DNA from: Fusobacteria bacterium ZRK30
GTDB lineage: Bacteria > Fusobacteriota > Fusobacteriia > Fusobacteriales > Fusobacteriaceae
Length of the DNA stretch: 64,000 nucleotides
Direction: 5' to 3'
Assembly: GCA_024628785.1 (NCBI GenBank)
Contig: CP102405.1
Span: 1,612,001 to 1,676,000, forward strand
The translations under genes and the position numbers were made by a program. Positions 35,073-42,375 of the stretch are shown one piece after another (the stretch's first letter is position 1; each line of letters begins with the position of its first letter). A model generated the notes under the pieces. It saw nothing but the letters and a program-made list of their open reading frames with translations, did not search any database and was not told the DNA's origin.

Positions 35073-35098
35073 GAGCCTACCGAAAATTTGGCAGACTC
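35073..35098 (-). terminator. Attenuator terminator 2 before argC
   Basis: GAGTCTGCC pairs with GGTAGGCTC (two wobbles), followed by a T run on the minus strand. It lies 27 nt after the stop of leader peptide 2 and about 85 nt before argC, where a ribosome-controlled terminator would act. Confidence 0.75.
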
Positions 35099-35124
35099 CT
35101 AGGAATCGACAAAGATCTTATCGG

Positions 35125-35178
35125 TTATAAAAAAATACTAGATTTTAAATTACTTCTCCTGAACCTTTTCCTTAGCAT
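35125..35178 (-). CDS. Arginine-rich leader peptide 2
   Basis: 17-aa ORF MLRKRFRRSNLKSSIFL with Arg at residues 3, 5, 7 and 8, encoded by AGG and AGA. GAGGAGG sits 7 nt before the ATG. A terminator hairpin starts 27 nt after its stop, and argC follows. It was too short for ordinary gene calling. A ribosome stalled on the Arg codons could change folding downstream. It lies in another frame inside a 39-codon Arg-rich frame that lacks an SD, so the SD decides for this ORF. Confidence 0.65.
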   Translation of the reverse strand: MLRKRFRRSNLKSSIFL

Positions 35179-35294
35179 CTGTGTTCCTCCTCAAAATATT
35201 TCTTAATAATTTATTATATCTTCTGTCATCTATCTTAGCTGTAAAGTTTATTCGATCTTTTCTCATGCATTCAATAAATTTTTATAAATAAAAA

Positions 35295-35333
35295 AACCTG
35301 GTATAAGCTTTCTAAAGGGGCTTCTACCAGGTT
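35295..35333 (-). terminator. Attenuator terminator 1 of the arg leader
   Basis: AACCTGGTAGAAGC pairs with GCTTATACCAGGTT (one mismatch) around an 11-nt loop, followed by a T7 run on the minus strand. It is a very strong hairpin lying between leader peptide 1 and leader peptide 2. Its 5' arm (TAGAAGCC) can alternatively pair with GGCTTTTG just after the 35349-35370 hairpin. Confidence 0.85.
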
Positions 35334-35348
35334 ATCTTTAAAACAAAA

Positions 35349-35370
35349 GCCAGCAATATTAATTGCCGGC
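35349..35370 (-). promoter_or_regulatory. Upstream hairpin of arg attenuator 1
   Basis: GCCGGCAAT pairs with ATTGCTGGC around TAAT and is followed by TTTTGTTTT. It can be read as a terminator of its own or as the pause/anti-antiterminator hairpin, since its 3' side plus the following TTTTG can pair with the next hairpin's 5' arm. Confidence 0.6.
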
Positions 35371-35440
35371 CTGTTAACAATTTTTTTATATACTCATTGG
35401 AAGTATTCATTTCCAAATCTTTGCACAAAAAATTATCAGA

Positions 35441-35512
35441 TTAATCAAGCCATTTTAGAATGATAGGGTTTATTGATTCTTTTCTTCTCATCCTGCTTCT
35501 CCTGATTAACAT
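35441..35512 (-). CDS. Arginine-rich leader peptide 1
   Basis: 23-aa ORF beginning MLIRRSRMRRK and ending ILKWLD. Five Arg codons (AGG, AGA) lie in the first ten positions. AGGAGG sits 8 nt before the ATG. It is followed by two hairpins with T runs (35349-35370 and 35295-35333). A promoter with consensus TTGACA lies 50 nt upstream. Position before the arg operon and Arg content make an attenuator leader the best reading; distance from the Arg codons to the first strong hairpin (over 100 nt) means extra folding must relay the signal. Confidence 0.75.
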   Translation of the reverse strand: MLIRRSRMRRKESINPIILKWLD

Positions 35513-35549
35513 AACAAATCCTCCTGTGATTTTCTTTCTTCTCTTTTTA

Positions 35550-35588
35550 TTTGAATTAATATTATCAGATATTATTTGATTATGTCAA
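35550..35588 (-). promoter_or_regulatory. arg operon promoter with overlapping ARG-box-like operator
   Basis: On the minus strand TTGACA (35583-35588) and GATAAT (35561-35566) are 16 bp apart. TTTGAATTAATATTATCA (35550-35567) overlaps the -10 and matches 16 of 18 positions of the ArgR box TNTGAATWWWWATTCANW. This suggests repression by ArgR in addition to attenuation. The remaining sequence to 35809 shows no gene. Confidence 0.6.
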
Positions 35589-35809
35589 CATTTTTTTAAA
35601 GAAATATTTATATATTTTTATTTTTCCCAGATTTATTTCAAATTTCAACTAAAATTCTATGTAAATTCTCTCTTGTGTAGTAATATGTACTATATAAAAT
35701 TTGTCAATGTCAACTCTAACTTTAGTCTTGATAGTTTTTATTATTAAAAAAGCATTGTATTTATTATCTTACTTTAAGAATTCATTAAAAATAAAACGGA
35801 GGATTAATT

Positions 35810-36607
35810 ATGTTTGATTATCATATCCATTCAGAATTTTCTGATGATTCATCGGAGAAAATGTCTAACATTGTAGAAGAAGCTATAAGAAAAGGCGGGA
35901 AAAAATTATGTTTTACAGAGCATATGGAATTCAACTTTCCCCATGAGATTAAAAAATTTAATTTAGATTATGATGCATACAAAAAGGAGTTTGAAAGGAT
36001 GCGTTCTATCTATGGAAAAAGGATAGATCTATCTATGGGTGTTGAAATTGGGATACAGACAGGGGAAAAAAATATACAGGAACTGGTCAATTATACAAAA
36101 AAAAATAAATTTGATTTTATTCTGGCATCTGCCCACTGTCTTGAGGGGAAAGATCTATACACTATGGATCCCAATGTCGGGAATATAGATGATTTTTTTA
36201 CTAGATATTTCCAGGAGATGTTAGATGTTTTTAAATATTTTAACGATTACGATGTAGTAGGGCATATTGATCTAATAAGAAGATATTTTTTAGAGGCACA
36301 AACTCATGAGTTAGAGGGATCTAAAGAGGTATTAAGGGAGCTTTTTATCCATATAATACAAGAGGGGAAGGGGATAGAGATAAATACAGGCGGACTTTTT
36401 TATGATTCTGCTAATATAAATCCTACCTTGGATATAATTAAATTTTATAAGGAGATGGGAGGGTCAATAATTACTATAGGAAGTGACTCCCATATAGCTG
36501 AAAGGGTCTTAAGTAACTATGAAAAAGCTATAGATTATTTAAAACGTGCAGGGTTTCAATATGTGACTACTTTTGAGAGGAGAAAAAAGACATTTCATAA
36601 AATTTAA
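35810..36607 (+). CDS. hisK: Histidinol-phosphatase of the PHP family
   Basis: 265-aa PHP-type phosphatase for histidinol phosphate. Metal-binding motifs are DYHIHSEFSDDS, FTEHMEF, GVEIGIQ, ASAHCLEG, VVGHIDL, IEINTGGL and TIGSDSHIAE, in family order. Length is right for the HisK/HisJ form. ACGGAGG precedes the ATG. It lies just before the histidine leader and the remains of the his operon. It looks intact, although most other his genes here are lost, so it may now be idle or act on another phosphoester. Confidence 0.88.
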   Translation: MFDYHIHSEFSDDSSEKMSNIVEEAIRKGGKKLCFTEHMEFNFPHEIKKFNLDYDAYKKEFERMRSIYGKRIDLSMGVEIGIQTGEKNIQELVNYTKKNKFDFILASAHCLEGKDLYTMDPNVGNIDDFFTRYFQEMLDVFKYFNDYDVVGHIDLIRRYFLEAQTHELEGSKEVLRELFIHIIQEGKGIEINTGGLFYDSANINPTLDIIKFYKEMGGSIITIGSDSHIAERVLSNYEKAIDYLKRAGFQYVTTFERRKKTFHKI

Positions 36608-36670
36608 AAAATAAAAGTATGCAAAAGATAAAACTTATGCTAGAATGATTAAAATAAAAAAACCAAATAT

Positions 36671-36678
36671 GTTATAAT
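36671..36678 (+). promoter_or_regulatory. Extended -10 promoter of the his leader
   Basis: TGTTATAAT-type extended -10 (TATAAT at 36673-36678) lies 27 nt before the hisL start codon. No clear -35 is visible at 17 bp, consistent with an extended -10 promoter. Confidence 0.5.
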
Positions 36679-36704
36679 AATTAAAATATTCTTAGGAGGA
36701 AAAA

Positions 36705-36749
36705 ATGATTAATAAAATGTTTAATAATAGGCATCATCATCACTGCTAA
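36705..36749 (+). CDS. hisL: Histidine operon leader peptide
   Basis: 14-aa ORF MINKMFNNRHHHHC with four consecutive His codons (CAT CAT CAT CAC, 36732-36743). AGGAGG lies 7 nt before the ATG. It is followed by the alternative hairpins of an attenuator and then hisZ. This is a classical ribosome-controlled histidine attenuator: stalling at the His run when charged histidyl-tRNA is scarce would permit read-through. It is intact even though the operon it controls is not. Confidence 0.92.
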   Translation: MINKMFNNRHHHHC

Positions 36750-36768
36750 CAGGGTTTGTATTCTTTTA

Positions 36769-36896
36769 AGATACAGATCCATTTCGTTTAACGAAAATTT
36801 AGGGTCTGTATCTGGAGTGATGATAAACATTTCTTGAAAACTGAGAATTTTTGAGAGCACCCAGATACTAAAATGTATCTGGGTGCTCTTTTTTTT
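36769..36896 (+). promoter_or_regulatory. Histidine attenuator (1:2, 2:3 and 3:4 pairings)
   Basis: Segment 1 AGATACAGATCC (36769-36780) pairs with segment 2 GGGTCTGTATCT (36802-36813). Segment 2 extended by GG gives GTATCTGG (36808-36815), which pairs with CCAGATAC of segment 3 (36861-36868). Segment 3 pairs with segment 4 (36854-36889, 15 bp) as a terminator followed by a T8 run. The three mutually exclusive pairings are explicit in the sequence. Confidence 0.9.
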
Positions 36897-36939
36897 ATAT
36901 TCTATATAATATCACATTGCTTTTTATAGGAGGAATAAT

Positions 36940-37590
36940 ATGAAAAACTACAGAAAAGAAGAGGCGTTTATTATGGATTTTGAAAAGATATTCGAGTACT
37001 ACGGATATGAAAAGATTAAATTGAATACCTTTGAAAAGTATGATACATACTTTACTAATAAAGATATAATAAATCCAAATGGGGATCTTTATGTGTTAAG
37101 ACCGGATATGACTCTACCGGTAGTAAAATATTTTTTCGAGCAGCAGACTCAAAGTGGAAAATTTTATTATAGTGACAGTGTGTTTCGTGCAGATAAAAAA
37201 GGTCTGGAATTCAATGAAAGGAAACAGGTGGGAATAGAGTATCTGGGTGGTGAAAACATCTTATCCGATATAGAGATCTTAGATCTTGCTGTACAGACCT
37301 TGGAAAAATTAGACCATAGTTATATTTTGTGTATTTCTAATACGGAATTTATCAAAGAGATGATAGAGACTCTAACAGAGGAGAAAGAGCAAGGGGAACA
37401 GATACTTGAATATCTCTATAGAAGAAGCAGTGATCTTGAAAGTTACCTTGTAAAAATTGATATAGAAGAGGAAAAAATTACCAGACTCCTCCAATTAAAC
37501 AAGCTCTTCGGAAACTTTAAAAGGGTAAAGGAAACTCTTTATAAAATGGCAGTAACTGATAAACAAAGAAAACCCTGTAAAACTTGCTAA
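36940..37590 (+). pseudogene. hisZ: hisZ, 3'-truncated by a deletion
   Basis: The 216-codon frame encodes the first about 205 residues of HisZ, the regulatory subunit of short-form ATP phosphoribosyltransferase (class II tRNA synthetase-like). It shows LYVLRPDMTLPVVKYF, FYYSDSVFRADKKG and ERKQVGIEYLGG. After about 37550 the sequence changes to hisF sequence in a different frame, so the last residues (KQRKPCKTC) are not HisZ. HisG, its obligate partner, is missing. AGGAGGAATAAT precedes the ATG. It is likely nonfunctional. Confidence 0.8.
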
Positions 37591-37821
37591 AATATATAAT
37601 GAGATGGGTGCTGATGAGTTAGTCTTTTATGATATCACTGCTACTAATGAAGAAAGAGAGCTTTTTACAGATATTGTTGAGCAGGTGGCAAACCAAATAT
37701 TTATATCCCTCACAGTAGGAGGAGGGATCAATACACTCAATGATTTTGACATGGTATTAAAGGCAGGTGCAGATAAAGTAAGTGTCAATTCAGGGGCAGT
37801 CAAAAATCCTGATCTGATCAG
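37556..37821 (+). pseudogene. hisF: Internal fragment of hisF
   Basis: The frame reads ENPVKLAKIYNEMGADELVF, then ITATNEERELFTDIV, LTVGGGINTLNDFDMVLKAG and [16 protein letters not shown]. That corresponds to about residues 30-120 of the 250-residue HisF cyclase. The N-terminal catalytic Asp segment (IIPCLDVKNGRVVKG) and the C-terminal half with the second catalytic Asp are gone. No SD-led start exists; an internal ATG at 37604 gives a 105-codon frame that runs out of phase into hisI. It is a remnant only. Confidence 0.88.
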
Positions 37822-38283
37822 AGAAGCAGAAAGGAACTCTGGAACAAGGGAGCAAGTTCTGGAAATATTCAAAAAACAAAAGAACTATCCTGCGACTGTG
37901 ATGGAGACACTTTACTTATAAAAGTAGAACAAAAAGGTCCTGCGTGTCATACAGGAAAAAGATCTTGTTTTTTTAATAAAGTCACACCTGTTAAAAATCT
38001 GACCATGGGAGAGGCACTCTTTACCCTTGATGATATTTTAAAAGACAGAAAAAAAAATCTCATGGAAGGGTCATATACAGCCTATCTGTATAAAGAAGGA
38101 TTAGATAAGATACTAAAAAAAGTAGGAGAAGAGTGTGCAGAGGTAATTATTGCTGCTAAAAATTCTGATAAATCAGAACTTATATATGAGGTAAGTGATC
38201 TTTTATACCACCTTTTAGTCCTTTTAAATGAGCAGGAAATAAGGCTAGAAGAGATAAAAGATGAACTTATAAAAAGAATGTAA
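37822..38283 (+). pseudogene. hisIE: hisIE with 5' part deleted; HisE domain complete
   Basis: From the junction the frame reads [33 protein letters not shown] and [11 protein letters not shown], the C-terminal part of phosphoribosyl-AMP cyclohydrolase HisI. It continues into a full phosphoribosyl-ATP pyrophosphatase domain HisE ([35 protein letters not shown]). An in-frame ATG at 38005 could start a 92-aa HisE alone, but no good SD was seen. HisI lacks its N-terminal half. The hisG, D, B, H and A genes are absent between hisZ and here. Confidence 0.85.
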
Positions 38284-38285
38284 AA

Positions 38286-38331
38286 CAAAGAGAAAAGGCA
38301 AGCTGAGTATTTATCAGATTGCCTTTTCTCT
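38286..38331. terminator. Bidirectional terminator after his remnant
   Basis: AAAGAGAAAAGGCAA pairs with TTGCCTTTTCTCTTT, a long perfect stem with T-rich tails. It ends the his remnant (plus) and the convergent acyltransferase gene (minus). Confidence 0.85.
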
Positions 38332-39201
38332 TTATTTTTTAAATTCCTTACTCAGTCTCCATCTGTCATGGAACCACATCCATTGTTCTGGATGTTCCTT
38401 GATAGCTTCCTCTATAAGGTAGATTAAATTTTGTGTATTGACCTTTACATCATTTTTTAGATCTCCTGTTTCAATAAGTTCAATTCTTTTTACAATTTTT
38501 ACCGTATTAGTATTATCTTCATTTAATATGGAATATCCAAATACCAATGGAACTTTAAATTTTAATGCGAAGTGTATGGCACCTGTAGGAGCTATGGTGT
38601 CTCTGCCAAAGAAATTAACAGTAGTACCCTTATCCCTGTGATCTGAAAAAAGTGCTAAGATCTCCTTGTTTTTAATTACCTTTAGAAGTTCTCTAGGGGT
38701 ATTTTTGGATTTTTTTATCATATTAAAATTAAGCTGGCTACGATTTTTAGTGATATACTCATCGATATAGGGATTCCTTTGGGCTTTAACCACATCGGAT
38801 AATCTATATTTTTCTGTAATCTTCAGAGAGGCTTCTAAATTTCCCATATGCATACTAGCTATGATAAGACCTTTATTTTCAGCTACAGCATCGTCTAGGA
38901 TATGGTAATTTTCTACATTGACCTTTGTCTCATCGAAGATAAAGTCCATAATCCATAGAGATGAAAGGTATGCTTTAGTCAGCACCTTATAATTTTTTTT
39001 AGCTAGTTCTATTCTTTCCTCATCTGTTTTCTCAGGAAAAGCTAATTTTAGGTTGGCTAATGCTATCATCCTTCTTTTTTTAATAAGGTGATACCCTATT
39101 ATTCCTATTTTTTCAGCAATTTTATATCTTGTTTTTTCCGGAAACATCATAAGTAATTTTACAAAACTAATCATGAGATAATATTCTAATTTATGTTTCA
39201 T
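38332..39201 (-). CDS. LpxL/HtrB-type lipid A acyltransferase
   Basis: 289-aa membrane-associated acyltransferase. The family catalytic H-x4-E is in MHMGNLEASL, followed by RNPYIDEYI, SDHRDKGTTVNFFGRDTIAP and the C-terminal HPEQWMWFHDRWR. These are typical of LpxL/LpxM, which add secondary acyl chains to lipid A precursors at the inner membrane. An N-terminal hydrophobic segment serves as anchor. Length is normal. AGGAGGATGAA precedes the ATG. The presence of this enzyme supports an outer membrane with lipid A. Acyl chain preference is unknown. Confidence 0.88.
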   Translation of the reverse strand: MKHKLEYYLMISFVKLLMMFPEKTRYKIAEKIGIIGYHLIKKRRMIALANLKLAFPEKTDEERIELAKKNYKVLTKAYLSSLWIMDFIFDETKVNVENYHILDDAVAENKGLIIASMHMGNLEASLKITEKYRLSDVVKAQRNPYIDEYITKNRSQLNFNMIKKSKNTPRELLKVIKNKEILALFSDHRDKGTTVNFFGRDTIAPTGAIHFALKFKVPLVFGYSILNEDNTNTVKIVKRIELIETGDLKNDVKVNTQNLIYLIEEAIKEHPEQWMWFHDRWRLSKEFKK

Positions 39202-39346
39202 TTCATCCTCCTAATTATGTATAATTCAAGTCTATATAGTCTACCACAATTACTATAATGGTGCAATTCAACTAAATAGATTTGTAATTAAATCAATAAT
39301 GGGGTAATATCATATTACGAAATAAATATTAGTAAGGAGTGGTAAG

Positions 39347-40804
39347 ATGTATGATGTTGCTATAATTGGTGGAGGAGTTATCGGATGCAGTATAGCCCGG
39401 GAGCTTTCTAAATATAAAATAAAAACAGTAGTAATAGAGCAAGAAGGGGATGTAAGCTGTGGTGCTACAAAGGCAAATTCAGGGATTGTTCACGGGGGCT
39501 ACGATGCTGCCTATGGTACTAAGAAAGGTTACTTTAGTCATAGAGGTAATATACTTTTTGAGGGTTTAAATAAGGAACTAAATTTTGGATTTGAAAAAAT
39601 TGGATCATTGGTACTGGCCTTTGATCAGAAGGAATTAAAAACACTATCTAAAATAATTGAAAATGGTAAAAAAAATGGAGTAGAAAATTTAAAGGTTATA
39701 GGTAGAGAGAAATTACTAGAATTAGAGCCAAATGTAGGAAGTGCTGTAGGGGCCTTATATTGTAAGGAAGCAGGAATAGTTTCTCCCTATGAATATTGTA
39801 TAGCGTTGGCTGAAAATGCCATATCAAATGGAGTGGAATTTAAATTTAACAGCAGGGTCGAAAATATAGATAGAATAAATAATATATATACCATAAAAAC
39901 AGTTTCAGGAGAAGTAAAGACAAAGTTAGTTATCAATGCTGCCGGAGTAAACTCTGATATTATTTCTAATATGATGAATGATGAATATTTTCATATAATC
40001 CCACGAAAGGGGGAATACCTGGTCTATACAAAGGGGTATGGGGATAAAGTTAACCATGTTATATTTCAATGTCCCAATGAAAAAGGAAAAGGTGTCTTGG
40101 TTACACCTACCTATCACAACAACCTTATGGTAGGCCCAGATGCACAAATTATGGATGATAAATATGATACTTCTACAAATATAGATAAGTTATTTGATAT
40201 TATAGGTAAAGCAGAAAAATCTATTCCAAATTTGGAAAATAAAAAAATTATCAGAAGTTTTGCAGGAACCAGAGCTACCAGCAGTCTCCACGACTTTATA
40301 ATTGAGGAAACTGAATCTAAAAAATTCATCAATGTGGCAGGAATAGAATCACCGGGGATAACATCTTCCCCTGCAATAGCCCAGTATGTAAGAGATTTAG
40401 TTGAAAAGATAATCGAACTGCCTAAAAATAATGAGTTTAATCCCTATAGAGAGCCCAACATTTTAAAGAAGCCAAAGGATGATATGCTGCCTATGAAAAC
40501 AGTAAATGAGTATATCAATTTAGATGAGGATGATCCTGATAGGATCGTGTGCAGGTGTGAGCAGGTCAGACAGAGAGAGATCTTAGATGCCTTGGACAGG
40601 GGGATAAAAATTACTTCTACCGATGGAATAAAAAGGCGTACCCGGGCAGGAATGGGAATATGCCAAGGTAGATTCTGTGAACCCCGGGTAAAAAAAATTA
40701 TTGCTAAAAGATATGGCATTTCAGAAGAGGAGATAACTACCAGAGGGATAGGAAGCGGGAGTGAACCTGTCCGGGTAGAGATTATGAAATTAAGAAGTAA
40801 ATAA
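39347..40804 (+). CDS. GlpA-like FAD-dependent dehydrogenase with BFD-type [2Fe-2S] domain
   Basis: 485-aa oxidoreductase. The FAD site DVAIIGGGVIGCSIARELS starts at residue 3, followed by GATKANSGIVHGGYDA and a DAO fold typical of glycerol-3-phosphate dehydrogenases. The C-terminal 90 residues have CRCEQV...RTRAGMGICQGRFCEP, a BFD-like [2Fe-2S] domain as in GlpA and related firmicute proteins. Usually it is followed by a GlpB-like oxidoreductase and a DUF1667 protein; neither follows here. Glycerol-3-phosphate or a 2-hydroxyacid is the likely substrate. AAGGAGTGG precedes the ATG, and a terminator lies right after the stop. Confidence 0.85.
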   Translation: MYDVAIIGGGVIGCSIARELSKYKIKTVVIEQEGDVSCGATKANSGIVHGGYDAAYGTKKGYFSHRGNILFEGLNKELNFGFEKIGSLVLAFDQKELKTLSKIIENGKKNGVENLKVIGREKLLELEPNVGSAVGALYCKEAGIVSPYEYCIALAENAISNGVEFKFNSRVENIDRINNIYTIKTVSGEVKTKLVINAAGVNSDIISNMMNDEYFHIIPRKGEYLVYTKGYGDKVNHVIFQCPNEKGKGVLVTPTYHNNLMVGPDAQIMDDKYDTSTNIDKLFDIIGKAEKSIPNLENKKIIRSFAGTRATSSLHDFIIEETESKKFINVAGIESPGITSSPAIAQYVRDLVEKIIELPKNNEFNPYREPNILKKPKDDMLPMKTVNEYINLDEDDPDRIVCRCEQVRQREILDALDRGIKITSTDGIKRRTRAGMGICQGRFCEPRVKKIIAKRYGISEEEITTRGIGSGSEPVRVEIMKLRSK

Positions 40805-40844
40805 AAAAAGTTCTAAGGGTCCTGTAGATTCTTAGAACTTTTTT
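40804..40844 (+). terminator. Terminator of GlpA-like gene
   Basis: AAAAAAGTTCTAAG pairs with CTTAGAACTTTTTT around a 13-nt loop, starting at the stop codon. Confidence 0.85.
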
Positions 40845-40933
40845 GTTGCTTTTTGACAGTAAGAAAATTAATAATGGAATTTAAAATAAATATTTTTATG
40901 AATTAATATTATTTCATTCTAAGAGGTGATATA

Positions 40934-41482
40934 ATGATTAATAAATATTATAAAGGTAGGATTTTAATTATGGTTGAAAAAATAGATTTAGATATGGTAA
41001 GGAATAGTGCATTTAAATATTATACAGATGGAGATTTTTATTGTTCAGAGGCAGTTGTCTTAGCTATTAAAGAGATGTTTGGTTTAGATTATGGAGACGA
41101 AGTTGTTCGGTTAGCATCTGGTTTTGCTATTGGAATGGGAGGTTCTGGCTGTGTTTGCGGTGCAGTTGTAGGTGCTAACATGGCTATTGGAATGGTTTTT
41201 GGAAGAGATAAAGCTAAGGATAGAAGAGTAAAAAAAACTTTAAAGCTGTCAAAGGAAGTTCATGATTATTTTAAAGAGGAAAAAGGCTCTTTATGTTGTA
41301 GAGTATTAACACGTAAGTTTAAAAAGTTTGGTTCTAAGGAGCATAAGGAACAGTGTGCGTTATTTACCGGAGAGCTGGCTTATAAAACTGCTGAAGTTAT
41401 AGCTAGAGAGTTGAAAATAACTGTAGTTAAAAATGGGAGTGAAGAAATCAAAATAAAAAAAAGAGGCCTTTTTAATTTTTAA
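40934..41482 (+). CDS. C_GCAxxG_C_C family protein
   Basis: 182-aa protein of the cysteine-patterned C_GCAxxG_C_C family, which is thought to bind a redox cofactor or cluster. The ordered cysteines are visible in FYCSEAVVLA, GSGCVCGAVVGANMAIG, GSLCCRVLTRKF and KEQCALFTGELAYKTAE. Homologues are common in anaerobes and have no settled function. GAGGTGATATA precedes the first ATG; a second ATG at 40970 also has a fair upstream AGG, so the first 12 residues are uncertain. It follows the GlpA-like gene but is separated by a terminator. Confidence 0.85.
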   Translation: MINKYYKGRILIMVEKIDLDMVRNSAFKYYTDGDFYCSEAVVLAIKEMFGLDYGDEVVRLASGFAIGMGGSGCVCGAVVGANMAIGMVFGRDKAKDRRVKKTLKLSKEVHDYFKEEKGSLCCRVLTRKFKKFGSKEHKEQCALFTGELAYKTAEVIARELKITVVKNGSEEIKIKKRGLFNF

Positions 41483-41607
41483 TAACCCTGATCTTAATTG
41501 TTAATCAACTAATTAAATATGAAAATGATTGGAAAAAATAGTTGTATTTTTTTACTTATAAATATATACTATATGGTAATCAAATTTAGTTGTTAGGAGA
41601 TGTAAGA

Positions 41608-42375
41608 GTGGAATTTATAAACAGTAAGGAAAATAAATTATTTAAAACTATAAAGAAATTAAAACAAAAAAAATACAGAGAGAGAGAAAATCTTTTTTTA
41701 GCAGAGGGACATAAATTTTTGGATTTTTCTATAAACCCTAAATATATCATATTACGTGATGGTGTGGAAGAAAATTTTCCTAAGATAGATAATTTTAACT
41801 GCAAGAAATATATATATAGTGATACCTTATTTAATGATATTTCAACACAAGAAAATTCACAAGGTGTAATTTTAATCTATGATTTTCTATCTAATTCTAT
41901 AGATGATTTAGGAAAAAATATAGTTATCTTAGACCGTATTCAGGATCCTGGAAACCTTGGTACAATCATTAGATTGGTTGATGCAGTGGGCTTTAAAGAT
42001 ATCATATTAACAACTGGAAGTGTTGATATATATAATGATAAGAGTGTCAGAAGCAGTATGGGATCATTATTTAATCTAAATATAAACTACATGTCAGAAG
42101 AAAAACTTGTGGAATTTTTAAAATTAAATAACTACAATATTTTATCTAGCGGATTAACAAATGAAAGTGTAAATTATAACAAGGTTAAGCTACAGGGGAA
42201 AAATGCAGTTGTTTTTGGAAATGAAGGACAAGGGGTATCAAAAGAGATATTAGAAGCGAGTAATGAGATTGTAAAAATACCTATATATGGAAGTGCAGAA
42301 TCACTGAATGTAGGAGTGGCCACTGGAATCATATTGTATAAGGTCAAAGAAATACTGGAGGAATATGAGGTATAA
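41608..42375 (+). CDS. SpoU/TrmH-family RNA 2'-O-methyltransferase
   Basis: 255-aa SPOUT methyltransferase. The N-terminal substrate-binding part has KYRERENLFLAEGHKFLD. The SAM knot motifs are LDRIQDPGNLGTIIRLVDAVGF, VVFGNEGQGVSKEIL and IPIYGSAESLNVGVATGIILY. It methylates ribose in rRNA or tRNA; the target is unknown. The GTG at 41608 is preferred, 7 nt from AGGAG; a TTG at 41590 has no SD. It overlaps the Nudix gene by 11 nt, suggesting an operon. Confidence 0.88.
   Translation: MEFINSKENKLFKTIKKLKQKKYRERENLFLAEGHKFLDFSINPKYIILRDGVEENFPKIDNFNCKKYIYSDTLFNDISTQENSQGVILIYDFLSNSIDDLGKNIVILDRIQDPGNLGTIIRLVDAVGFKDIILTTGSVDIYNDKSVRSSMGSLFNLNINYMSEEKLVEFLKLNNYNILSSGLTNESVNYNKVKLQGKNAVVFGNEGQGVSKEILEASNEIVKIPIYGSAESLNVGVATGIILYKVKEILEEYEV

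Noticed and set aside
37604-37921. A novel 105-aa protein
   Set aside because: The first 73 codons are plain HisF interior and the rest is hisI sequence read out of frame; it is a deletion product, not a new gene.
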